DNA of 64,000 nucleotides from Pseudoduganella violacea (GTDB taxonomy: Bacteria; Pseudomonadota; Gammaproteobacteria; Burkholderiales; Burkholderiaceae_D), in the NCBI RefSeq assembly GCF_014191875.1, contig NZ_JACHXD010000014.1:1-64000 (forward strand), given 5' to 3'. The translations under genes and the position numbers were made by a program. The stretch's first letter is position 1. Every line of letters begins with the position of its first letter. Positions 25,360-33,464 of this stretch are shown piece after piece. Below the pieces are notes generated by a model that was given only the letters and a program-made list of their open reading frames with translations, did not search any database and was not told where the DNA came from.

Positions 25360-26295
25360 TCAGGCCAGGCGGAAGGCGATCGCTGTCAAATTGTCAACGT
25401 GCAGGCCGGGCGGCGGATGGGCATTGAACTCGCCGAACAGCGCATCGAGCGCGCCTGCGGCGCTGGCATGCGCCAGCAGCTCGGGCCAGCGCGCCGTCCA
25501 GAGCTGCGGCTGGCGGCAAGCCCAGAAACCGTCGCTGGCCAGCAGGTACAGGGCGTCGCGGCGCAGTTCCAAAGCGCGGCGGTCGCCCAGATGGCGCAGG
25601 AAGGGCGGCAGGCAGCCGCGGTCCAGGGCGCGCAGCCCGTCTTCCAGCTGCAGGGGATTGTCGAAGGCATTGCCAAGGATGAAAGCTTGCGAGATCTGCG
25701 CGCGGTGTTCGCCGTGCACCTGCTGCCACCATTCTCTTTCATCGAGCAAGCCGTGCAACGCAAACATCGTGGCCGGCACATGGTCCACCGTCAGCGGGGC
25801 GGCCCATTGCGGCGTGATCTCGTACAGGCGCGAGTCGCCCACGTGGTACAGCAGCGGCGCCTGGCCGGGCGCCAGCTCCACCAGCGTCAGCGTGGTGCCG
25901 GGGCGGCGCTCGTTGTGGGGCTGGCCGGGTGGACTGAACTGGGCTTGCAAGTCGGCGTGCAGGGCGTCCAGCTGCTGCGACAGTTGCGCCAGCGTGGCGC
26001 AAGGCGGCATGCGCAGCAGGCCGGCAGCCGTGGCTTCCGCCGCCTCGCGGCCGTGGCCATGGCCGCCCATGCCATCCATCACCGCCAGGCGCAGATGGCC
26101 GGCTGGCCAGTGGGGCAGTTGCAGGCGGCGCGGGACTTGCTGGTGCAGCATCACGGCTTGGCCGCTGGCGTCGATCAGCACATAGTTGTCCTGATTCTCC
26201 AGCCGCAGCGCGGCGCCGGCGATGGCGCAGGGATTGCTGCGCGCCGCCACATCGAGCAGCGGGCCGAAATTGAGCGGGGCAGGCAATGTTGTCAT
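25360..26295 (-). CDS. PP2C-family Ser/Thr protein phosphatase
   Basis: 311 residues from ATG 26295, with GGGAG upstream. Another ATG at 26352, overlapping the SH3 gene stop, would add 19 residues. All metal-binding elements are present: E-N-Q-D-N-Y (33-38), D-G-M-G-G-H-G (74-80), G-D-S-R (153-156), S-D-G (254-256) and D-N (301-302). PP2C enzymes remove phosphate from Ser/Thr on the kinases and their targets in the cytoplasm. It is the counter-enzyme for the kinases at 19997 and 31105 and is last in the tightly packed operon. Confidence 0.92.
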   Translation of the reverse strand: MTTLPAPLNFGPLLDVAARSNPCAIAGAALRLENQDNYVLIDASGQAVMLHQQVPRRLQLPHWPAGHLRLAVMDGMGGHGHGREAAEATAAGLLRMPPCATLAQLSQQLDALHADLQAQFSPPGQPHNERRPGTTLTLVELAPGQAPLLYHVGDSRLYEITPQWAAPLTVDHVPATMFALHGLLDEREWWQQVHGEHRAQISQAFILGNAFDNPLQLEDGLRALDRGCLPPFLRHLGDRRALELRRDALYLLASDGFWACRQPQLWTARWPELLAHASAAGALDALFGEFNAHPPPGLHVDNLTAIAFRLA

Positions 26296-26344
26296 TGTGC
26301 TCCCAGTGTAGCGCGAAGCGGGCGCACTGGCGACTGCGGCGACG

Positions 26345-26857
26345 TCACTCATCGGCCTTGCGCAGCCACAGGCTGCTGGCCCAGCCGGTATACATATTGC
26401 CATCCACCTTGGCCTGCACCTGCCACCAGTCGCCTTGGCGCGCACCGGTAAAGGTGACGCTGGCGCCGGCCGGCACGGTGGCCAGGCGCGACGCCCCCAC
26501 GCTGGCCGCGCTGCGCAGATTCAGGTCGCGGTGGACGCGGTAGAACGGCCCGGCACCTATCCGCTCAGCCGCTGGTGCCGCCGTCGGCGCCGCCGGCATC
26601 GGGCGGCTGGGCGGGATGCGCGTGGCGCTGGCGTTGGCGACGGCGCTGCTGAATGGCAGGGGCGAGGCGTGGAAGAAATACAGCAGCAGGCCGCCCAAGG
26701 CCCAACTGCCCGCAGCCAGGATGAACAGGCCGCGCGCGGTGGGACGGCGCCACCAGCTGCGCGGCGTCAGGTAGGAGGCCAGCACCAGCGTCATGGCCAG
26801 TCCGGCCAGATAGGCCAAGGCGCCGTAGTAGGAGGCGAAGTCCATGCTGGGTTCCAT
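26345..26857 (-). CDS. membrane protein with SH3-type domain
   Basis: 170 residues from ATG 26857, one base after the stop of the gene before it. Two transmembrane helices lie near residues 10-30 and 42-62. An Ala/Pro-rich linker follows, then a bacterial SH3 (SH3b) domain (about 110-165) with L-N-L-R-S-A-A and the closing G-W-A-S-S-L-W-L. SH3b domains bind peptidoglycan peptides or proteins. With the C-terminal domain on the outer face it could sense cell wall and feed the kinase system. This is an inference. Confidence 0.8.
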   Translation of the reverse strand: MEPSMDFASYYGALAYLAGLAMTLVLASYLTPRSWWRRPTARGLFILAAGSWALGGLLLYFFHASPLPFSSAVANASATRIPPSRPMPAAPTAAPAAERIGAGPFYRVHRDLNLRSAASVGASRLATVPAGASVTFTGARQGDWWQVQAKVDGNMYTGWASSLWLRKADE

Positions 26858-26858
26858 C

Positions 26859-28535
26859 CTAGGCCTCGTAGCGCAGCACGTAATGGCCGGCGACGAGGTG
26901 GTGGCCCGGCGGCAGCAGATAGGGCGCTTCGCCCGCCGCCTCGTCGATGCGGGCGACAGGATGCAGCTTTTCATCCAGGTGGTATAAGGCCTGGCTGGAC
27001 GAGAGGCGGCCGATCAGCAAGCCTTTGGCGCTGGCTTCGAAGCTGAAAGCGTTGCGCGAAAGGCCGATGCGGTCGGGGCTGGAGCTGTGCTGTCCCGGCG
27101 CGGCTGAGGGCTCGCCGCAACGCAGATAGCGCGGCGAATCGAGCACGCGCAAGGCGCTCAGCGCCGGCATGCCGCGGCCGAAAGTGAGGCGCGCGCCGCT
27201 GGCGATGGGGGCGCTGGCCGCATGCGGCAGCGCGAGCAGGGCGCAGTAGCGCTCCGCCAGCGCGCCGGCGGCCGGCAGCAGCTGGATGCTGCTTCCATCC
27301 ACCGGCGAGAAGCTGGCCGGGGCATGGACGCGCTGGCGGCCCGCTTCGGTGATGGCAAACATTTCGTCGCTGGCGCTGACCGTGATGGTCAGCAGATTGC
27401 CGTTGCCGGGCACGGGCGCCAGCGCGAGCTGGCCGTCGAACGGGATTTGCAGCGCCGTGGCGCCGGTGTCGCGGTAGCGGCTCAAGCGCGGCAGGGCCAG
27501 CGCGGCCAGCACCAGGCGCTGCTGCGCCTTGGGGGCGTAAGTCGCATCGCTTTCCGGCGTGACCGGCGCCGGCCGCTGGCTGGAGGGCAGCGGCGCGGCG
27601 GTGCGTTCTTCAGGGAGATCGGGCAGCCTGGCGCGCGCCTGCCAGACAGCGGCGCGCGCCGCCGCCCATTCCGGCGCAGTGCCGCCGGCATTGCCGTCGG
27701 CCGCTGCGCGCGGACCGGTCTGGCGGGCGATATTGATGGCGGCATCCGACGCGTTGCCGGGGCCGGCCGCGCCGCTGGATGCCGTGCCGCGCGTGGCGAC
27801 GGCCGTGGGCGTGATCTTCAGCAGCAGGCGCGGGGGCTGGCCTTGCGGACCGATGCCGCCGCGCGCCGATTTGATGACGTAGCAGCCGTTGGCGGCGTCG
27901 AAGCTGCAATCGAAAACATCCTTGGGACGCATATGCAGCACGGGCGGCGCGTCCGGCCCGTCGTTGAGCAGCAGGATGGCGCCGTCGCCGCCGAAGGGCC
28001 AGCCTTGCACGGCGCAAGTGGCCGGACCGTTGTCGCCGCCGATCAGCACCAGGCGCTGGTTGGCGTACACCGGGCAGACCGGCTTCCACACCGCGCTGTC
28101 GCGCGAAGCGCTGACCATGAACAGCGCCTTTTCGCCGCTGGCGGGCAGATAGACGGCATGGCCGAAGCGCACTTCGATTTCGCCGGCCGCCAGATGTTCG
28201 CTGCCCATCACGTCGTAGCGCACTTCGTCGCTGCCGAGCAGATCGCCGAAATCCTTCTGGTGCAGGCTGGCCAGCGTGGCGGCCAGCTCGCGCGCGCGCG
28301 CGCCGCGCGTCAGGTGGTAATCGTCGTCCACATCTTCCTGCGGCAGGGCCAGCGCCACGTGGGAGAAGCAGCGCGTGGCGGCGCGGCCGCGCTGTTCGCG
28401 CGGGCAGCGTTCCAGCAGGTCGCGCAGCAGCGGGCGGCGCGCGAACAGCGCCAGGCCGGGCGCCTGCCAGATCGATTCGGCGTTGAAAACATCGGGAATG
28501 CGTCCCAGGACTTCGTGTTGGACATAGATCGGCAT
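26859..28535 (-). CDS. FHA-like protein of the kinase/PBP locus
   Basis: 558 residues from ATG 28535 behind GAGGAG; the gap to the SEDS gene is five bases. The first 200 residues have no clear match. A long Ala/Pro-rich stretch follows (about 240-330), then a beta-rich region, then an FHA-like domain at 450-558 with F-G-R-G, L-S-R-N-A-F-S-F, L-S-S-S and a final G-H-Y-V-L-R-Y. The Arg, Ser and Asn-type loop residues are only partly conserved, so phosphothreonine binding is uncertain. The place in the operon matches FhaA/FhaB in actinobacterial loci. Confidence 0.7.
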   Translation of the reverse strand: MPIYVQHEVLGRIPDVFNAESIWQAPGLALFARRPLLRDLLERCPREQRGRAATRCFSHVALALPQEDVDDDYHLTRGARARELAATLASLHQKDFGDLLGSDEVRYDVMGSEHLAAGEIEVRFGHAVYLPASGEKALFMVSASRDSAVWKPVCPVYANQRLVLIGGDNGPATCAVQGWPFGGDGAILLLNDGPDAPPVLHMRPKDVFDCSFDAANGCYVIKSARGGIGPQGQPPRLLLKITPTAVATRGTASSGAAGPGNASDAAINIARQTGPRAAADGNAGGTAPEWAAARAAVWQARARLPDLPEERTAAPLPSSQRPAPVTPESDATYAPKAQQRLVLAALALPRLSRYRDTGATALQIPFDGQLALAPVPGNGNLLTITVSASDEMFAITEAGRQRVHAPASFSPVDGSSIQLLPAAGALAERYCALLALPHAASAPIASGARLTFGRGMPALSALRVLDSPRYLRCGEPSAAPGQHSSSPDRIGLSRNAFSFEASAKGLLIGRLSSSQALYHLDEKLHPVARIDEAAGEAPYLLPPGHHLVAGHYVLRYEA

Positions 28536-28540
28536 GGCGC

Positions 28541-31102
28541 TTACTCCTCAAAAGATGCGCTGCTCAGCGCATCGAGTGCTAGCAGGGGGAGCAGGAAAAA
28601 CAGCAGGTGGCTGCCGCCCGCCGACAGAAAACTCATGGGCTGGCCCATGATGGGGAAGATCGCCAGATTGGTGCCCCAGGACAGCAGCAGGTGGCCCAGC
28701 ACGAAGGCCGCGCCGCCGCACAGCGCAAAGCAGCGGAAGCGCGCCCGCCAGGCCTGGCGGAAGTCGCGCGCGGCACGGCCGGCCGCATGGCAGCGCCAGG
28801 CCGTCAGCAGCAGGCCGCCGACCAAGGCCGCCTGCACCAGCCATAAGGCCAGCGCGCCGGCCAGGCCGTGGCGGTTGAGGAAGAAGGAGGGCGCGAAATC
28901 GTCCTGCACGGCCGGGATGGCCAGCGCGCCTGGTGCAGCCTTGCCCAGCGTGGACAGGCCGAACCAGCCATCGCTGCCGCGCCAGCCGCCTTCCGCGATG
29001 GCCTGGGCGCCCAGCAGCATCTGCTGACCCGTATGCGGGTGGCGTGCCGGATCGAGCCAGACCTGGAAGCGGTCGGCGTAGAAGGCGCGCAGCACCGGCA
29101 GATGCGCCACTCCCTCCGGCCCGGCCTGGCGCAGCAGCACAATGCCGCCCGCGCCGGCAGCGGCGACGCACAGCAGCAGGGCCGCCAGCCAACGCCGGCG
29201 CGCGGCGCAGGCATAGGCCAGGGCCAGGCCCATGCCCCAGACCAGCAGCAGGATCAGGGGCGAGTAGTCGTCCACCTGCACCAGCGCCAGGCCAAGCAGG
29301 GAAAGGAAGAGCAGCACCGGCGCGATCAGCTGCAGCCAGCGCAGGCGCAGGGCGGCACCATCGCCGGCCATGCTGTGCCAGCCCATGCGCAAGGCCAGAC
29401 AGTGCGCGCTCAGCGCCGCCAATGCCAGTTTGGCCAGTTCCACCGGCTGCATATCGAAGACGCCGGTTTCGTCGCCCCACAGCACTTGTGCCGCCAGGGC
29501 CAGCAAGGCCAGGGCCGCGAAGAGCGCCAGCAGGCATTCGACGCCGCGCATGGAGAGCCAGGCCGGCGCGGCATGGCGCCGCCCGGCCCACAGGCGGAAC
29601 AGCTGGATGGCGCCGGAACCGGCGGCCAGCAGCGCGGCGGTTTTCAGGTAGTAGCGCAGCCACGAGCTGTCGCCGGCCGCCAATCCCAGCTCCAGCTGCG
29701 CCAGCAGGCCGGTGGCGGCCAGCGTCAGGCCGGCGGCCACCGCCAATGGCAGGCGGCCCGGCATCGACAGCCAGAGCGCGCAAGCGCCGCCCGCCAGCAG
29801 CAGCACATAGGCCGCGCCGGGCGCCTGTCCCATGCGCTGCGCGACGATGGCGGCAGCGCCGCTCACCAGCAGCGCGGCGGCGGCCAGCGCAAGCAGGGCT
29901 GGCCGCCACGGTTGTCCCGTTTGCGCGCACTGGGCGGCATGCGCCACGGCTTGCCGCGCGCCGGCCAGATGGATGCGCGGCAGCATGGGCGAGGCCAGCA
30001 TCTTTGCCAGCAGCAGGGCGCTGAGCGCGACGGCCAATCCAAGCCAGAGGGTCGGCGATTGCGGCGCTGCCCAGAGCGCGCGCTGCTGCCATTGCCATTC
30101 CACGCCCGGCGGCAGCTGGATCTCCGGCGCGCCGTGCAAGGCGACCTTGCGCCCGGGCTGCAGGACCAGGGACTCGCCGCGCCCCGAGAGCCGGAAGCGC
30201 GTGCCACCCACCGCCAACGCCGCAACGCCGTCCAGGGCATATTCCTGCTGGCGGATATCGCTGCCGCCGCCATCTATCCGGCCGGAGGTCAGCGACAGTG
30301 CCGTATGCGCGCCCTCCGCTCCAGCGGCGAGACGCAGGCGACCGTGATCGCGGTAGAGCATGGCGGCGCCGGCCTCCTCGCCGGCCAAGCCAAGCCGGTT
30401 GCCGCAATGGACATTGCCGCCAAAGCTTAGCGGTCGTGCCGCGCTCAGGGGCAGCGGCATCAGACGGTTCCACCAGCCCAGGGCGCGTGCCGCCAGGCCA
30501 GCATCGGCGCATGGCGGCTGCGCCACGCCATCGCGCGACAAGGTGGCGCCGTCGTACTGCCAGTGATGTCCGGCGCCGCTGAAGGACAGCGATTCCTCCG
30601 TCGCATGGCTGATGGTGAAGACGGCCGCGCCGATGCGCATCTGCTTGCCGGCGCTGGGCAAGGTGCTGCCGCTGCGCAGCTCTCCCTCGCGACGGACAAG
30701 GGTGACAGGCACGCTGCTGCTCAAATTACGCAGCATCCAGCCCTGGCGTCCATCCTTGCGTAGCGCGAACTGGCGGCGCTCGGCATGCGGCGCGGCCAGC
30801 TCATGGCGTCCCAATAACAGTGGCTGCGCGCTGGGCTGGACCAGGATTTCCGCTGCCTGCCACATGGCAGGAGCGCGCCACAAGGCTAGCAATTGCAGGC
30901 CAAGCAGGCCAGCCAGCAGCACACCGGCCACCGTGCGCATGCCGTCACGGGAGGCGGCTTGCCGCAAGACTGATGGCTTACCCGCGGCACCCGCCATGCC
31001 AGATGCCGCTCCTGTGCGGTTTGCGTCTGGCCACACCCTGGCTGGACGCATCGAGGGCAGGGCAGTCGCTTCGCCGGCGGACTGCCGTTTGCGCTGGTCC
31101 AT
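28541..31102 (-). CDS. SEDS-family (RodA/FtsW) protein fused to N-terminal FHA-like modules
   Basis: 853 residues from ATG 31102, two bases after the kinase stop; ATG 31123 would overlap the kinase gene. One transmembrane helix lies near residues 56-76. An FHA-like module (about 94-165, L-L-L-G-R-H ... G-W-M-L-R-N-L-S-S-S ... M-R-I-G) follows, then a second, weaker one (about 220-340, L-S-F-G-G-N-V...). The last 470 residues are a polytopic SEDS domain with Q-P-V-E-L-A-K, the loop segment R-F-Q-V-W-L-D-P, D-D-F-x-x-S-F-F-x-N-R-H-G-L and P-I-M-G-Q-P-M-S-F-L-S-A-G-G-S. RodA/FtsW proteins polymerise glycan strands from lipid II with a partner class B PBP. Ordinary members have about 370-420 residues, so the FHA part is an addition. 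In this topology the FHA part may lie outside. Confidence 0.85.
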   Translation of the reverse strand: MDQRKRQSAGEATALPSMRPARVWPDANRTGAASGMAGAAGKPSVLRQAASRDGMRTVAGVLLAGLLGLQLLALWRAPAMWQAAEILVQPSAQPLLLGRHELAAPHAERRQFALRKDGRQGWMLRNLSSSVPVTLVRREGELRSGSTLPSAGKQMRIGAAVFTISHATEESLSFSGAGHHWQYDGATLSRDGVAQPPCADAGLAARALGWWNRLMPLPLSAARPLSFGGNVHCGNRLGLAGEEAGAAMLYRDHGRLRLAAGAEGAHTALSLTSGRIDGGGSDIRQQEYALDGVAALAVGGTRFRLSGRGESLVLQPGRKVALHGAPEIQLPPGVEWQWQQRALWAAPQSPTLWLGLAVALSALLLAKMLASPMLPRIHLAGARQAVAHAAQCAQTGQPWRPALLALAAAALLVSGAAAIVAQRMGQAPGAAYVLLLAGGACALWLSMPGRLPLAVAAGLTLAATGLLAQLELGLAAGDSSWLRYYLKTAALLAAGSGAIQLFRLWAGRRHAAPAWLSMRGVECLLALFAALALLALAAQVLWGDETGVFDMQPVELAKLALAALSAHCLALRMGWHSMAGDGAALRLRWLQLIAPVLLFLSLLGLALVQVDDYSPLILLLVWGMGLALAYACAARRRWLAALLLCVAAAGAGGIVLLRQAGPEGVAHLPVLRAFYADRFQVWLDPARHPHTGQQMLLGAQAIAEGGWRGSDGWFGLSTLGKAAPGALAIPAVQDDFAPSFFLNRHGLAGALALWLVQAALVGGLLLTAWRCHAAGRAARDFRQAWRARFRCFALCGGAAFVLGHLLLSWGTNLAIFPIMGQPMSFLSAGGSHLLFFLLPLLALDALSSASFEE

Positions 31103-31104
31103 GT

Positions 31105-32133
31105 TTATGCCGCTGTCGCGCATGACCAGCCTTTCCGGGCGTGCATCTGGCCCAGCATCAGGGAATACGGCGTATCCATGGCTTGGTCGGAGGCGTTGCG
31201 GATGGTGCTCAGCATGCGGCTGATTTGCAGCGCATGGCGCGGACGTTCGCCCGGCTCGCGATGCAGTAGGGCGCGCAGCAGCGCAAGCGCCGGATCGGTC
31301 AGCGCCCGCGGCAGGCGCTGCTGGAACAGCGCCTCTTCGTCTGCCGACAGCGGTGTAGGAATGGCGCCGCCGGACTGCTCGCGCAGCCGTTGCGCGCCGG
31401 CCGTGCTGTGTTCTCGGTAAGACTGGCCGCAGGCCGCGCAAAAGCGCAGGGGCGTGCCGCCGCAGACCAGGAAGTAGAACAGTGCGCCCAGCGCAAAATA
31501 ATCGCTTTGCGCCGCCGTGGCGTAGTGGCCGCCGGCGTCGGGAAAGAACTGTTCGGGCGCTTGCCAGCTCGCCGTTCCGGCGTAGGAATGGGCATGCAGA
31601 TCCGCCAGCGCGCGGTTGGTGCCGAAATCGGCCAGCTTGACGATGCCCAGGCGCTTGTCGACCAGGATGTTGGACGGTTTCAGGTCCAGATAGCGCCAAC
31701 CGTATTGGTGGACTTTGGCCAGCGCCTGGTTCAGCTGCGCCATCCAGTCCAGGATCTGCGCCAGCGGCAGGTCGCCGCCGTCGCGCTTCAGCGCCGCCAG
31801 GTGCTGGGCCAGATCGCCATCCATCAGTTCCAGGGCCAGCACCGGCAGGCCGTTATGCCAGCCCTTGTCCAGCAGCCGTACGATATGCCGTTCGTCCCAC
31901 GGTTCCAGCGATTGCAGGAAGGCGATTTCGACGTCGGCGCTGGCGGCCCAGCGCGCGCGCTGCTGCGGCAAGGCGCGCGCCATCTGCTCCTCGTTCACCA
32001 GCTTGAGCGCCACTTCGCGCATCGTATACGGGGCGCTGGCGCGCCAGATCACGCCGTAAGCCGAACCGCCCAGCTGCTCGCGCAGGCGGTAATGGCCCAG
32101 TTCCAGCGGCAGCACGGCATCTTTGGCTAACAT
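31105..32133 (-). CDS. Ser/Thr protein kinase with altered HRD motif
   Basis: 342 residues from ATG 32133 behind GGGAG. The kinase domain covers about 13-305: L-G-G-S-A-Y-G-V loop, Lys44 in V-A-L-K-L-V, Y-L-D-L-K-P-S-N with Asp150 kept but His-Arg of HRD changed to Tyr-Leu, D-F-G (Asp169) and A-P-E (192-194). An insert near 224-235 has Cys224, Cys232 and Cys235 (CGG ... FCAAC). The catalytic Lys, Asp and DFG are present, so activity is possible, but the missing Arg means it is of the non-RD type. It leads the - strand operon: kinase, SEDS, FHA-like, SH3, PP2C. Confidence 0.88.
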   Translation of the reverse strand: MLAKDAVLPLELGHYRLREQLGGSAYGVIWRASAPYTMREVALKLVNEEQMARALPQQRARWAASADVEIAFLQSLEPWDERHIVRLLDKGWHNGLPVLALELMDGDLAQHLAALKRDGGDLPLAQILDWMAQLNQALAKVHQYGWRYLDLKPSNILVDKRLGIVKLADFGTNRALADLHAHSYAGTASWQAPEQFFPDAGGHYATAAQSDYFALGALFYFLVCGGTPLRFCAACGQSYREHSTAGAQRLREQSGGAIPTPLSADEEALFQQRLPRALTDPALALLRALLHREPGERPRHALQISRMLSTIRNASDQAMDTPYSLMLGQMHARKGWSCATAA

Positions 32134-32192
32134 AGTCTCTCCCAGCGGCGGCATGCCGTCGCGGGAACTTAGCGGAGGGACGGGAAAAGCAA

Positions 32193-32223
32193 ACGGCCCG
32201 ACAGCTTGCGCATGCCGGGCCGT
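32193..32223 (-). terminator. probable terminator of the glycine-zipper gene
   Basis: ACGGCCCG (32193-32200) and CGGGCCGT (32216-32223) form an 8-bp perfect stem with a 15-base loop. On the - strand it is followed by TTTGCTTTT. It lies just downstream of the gene ending at 32245 and upstream of the kinase operon, so it insulates the two. Confidence 0.6.
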
Positions 32224-32244
32224 GGAAGGCGGGACCGCTTGAAA

Positions 32245-32673
32245 TCAGCGGCCGTGATGGTGGTGATGGTGATGACGGTAATAAGGGCGCTCTTCGCGAT
32301 AGTACTCGCGGTAGTAAGGACGGCTGCGCTCCACATACACCACTTCCGGCGGCGAATAGTAGCGTGGCGGTGGCGGCGCGTAGTACACCGGGGCCGGCTC
32401 GTAATAGACCGGCGCCGGCTGCGTGTAGACGCGGGTTTCCACATAACGGTCGTTGCGGTAGCGGCGGTTGTCCGAACTCAGGCCATTGCCGACGGCTGCG
32501 CCGATCAGGCCACCGACCACGGCGCCTTCGGTGCCGCCGCTATGGTTGCCGATGGCCGCGCCGATCACGGCACCGGCGGCGGTGTTGAAGTCGCGGTCGC
32601 CGGCAGCGAAGGCCGGCGCGCTGGCGGCGGCTGCACCCAGCAACAGCGCAGCGATGAATTTCTTGTTCAGCAT
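32245..32673 (-). CDS. exported glycine-zipper protein with His-rich tail
   Basis: 142 residues from ATG 32673. Signal peptide to about residue 22 (ALLLGAAAASAPAFA). Residues 28-65 are a glycine-zipper 2TM-type segment (AGAVIGAAIG, GAVVGGLIGAAVG). The rest is Tyr/Pro-rich with PAPVYYEPAPVYYAP-type repeats and ends in seven histidines followed by Gly-Arg. Glycine-zipper proteins insert in the outer membrane or assemble in the periplasm. The polyhistidine end suggests metal binding. Confidence 0.75.
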   Translation of the reverse strand: MLNKKFIAALLLGAAAASAPAFAAGDRDFNTAAGAVIGAAIGNHSGGTEGAVVGGLIGAAVGNGLSSDNRRYRNDRYVETRVYTQPAPVYYEPAPVYYAPPPPRYYSPPEVVYVERSRPYYREYYREERPYYRHHHHHHHGR

Positions 32674-32795
32674 GGCGTTCCCCTTATGCTCGGCGCCGCG
32701 ACCGGGATGGTTCGCGCCGTTCTCTATGACTGCACTATATAGGAGCGACCGAAAACCACCCACACCATATACAGATTCTTACAAAGTCGGCCAGT

Positions 32796-33329
32796 CTAGG
32801 CGCTATGCAGGCGCTCCCATTCCGGCCGCAGCAGGCTAAATACCTTAACGTCCTGATAATGGCCATTGATGAAGAAGGCCTGGCGTAACGTGCCTTCCTC
32901 GCTGAAACCGCATTTCTGCGCGACCCGCACCGAGGCTTCGTTCTGTGGGGCGCTCAACACCTCCAGCCGGTGCCAGGTGTGCACCTTGAACAGGTAGTCG
33001 CACAGCAGGCGCAGCGCCTCCGTGGTATAGCCTTGTCCGGCCAGCGAGGGATCGAACAGGCGGTAGCCGATCTCGCGGCTGACCGGCGTGCGGCTTTTGA
33101 AATGGGTGACGACGCCGACGATGTGGTGCAGTTGGTCTTCCACCACGAACAGCTCACTGTCCTCGCTGACGAAGCCGTTTTGCAGGAATTCCCTGCGCAT
33201 CGCCTCGGGCGACTTGAAGTGGCTGGAAAAATAGTCGCCGCGCGAAGGCAGGTCGTTGACCAGGGCGATAAAAGTATTCAGATCGGTATTCAGCAGATGC
33301 CGCACCGTGCAGCGTAAACTTTTTAACAT
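32796..33329 (-). CDS. GNAT-family N-acetyltransferase (RimJ-like)
   Basis: 177 residues from ATG 33329 with GGAAGG upstream. It has the RimJ/RimL order: I-G-Y-R-L-F-D-P-S-L-A-G-Q-G-Y-T-T-E-A acetyl-CoA loop and N-E-A-S-V-R-V-A-Q-K-C-G-F near the C-terminus. It probably acetylates an amine on a protein or antibiotic. Single gene. Confidence 0.87.
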   Translation of the reverse strand: MLKSLRCTVRHLLNTDLNTFIALVNDLPSRGDYFSSHFKSPEAMRREFLQNGFVSEDSELFVVEDQLHHIVGVVTHFKSRTPVSREIGYRLFDPSLAGQGYTTEALRLLCDYLFKVHTWHRLEVLSAPQNEASVRVAQKCGFSEEGTLRQAFFINGHYQDVKVFSLLRPEWERLHSA

Positions 33330-33464
33330 GATTGCCTTCCGCCGGATGGAGCAGGCATGGTAGCCCGCGCTGCCAAATGGGTCAATTTCTGCGACTTGCT
33401 GCACAATATTGTGAAATAGGCTAATCTTTCCATCCCATCCATATTCACCGGACATAGGATCTGC

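Noticed and set aside
27222..29027. 601-codon + strand frame opposite the FHA-like and SEDS genes
   Set aside because: Antisense of two genes with clear operon spacing; low-complexity Arg, Gln and Gly composition.
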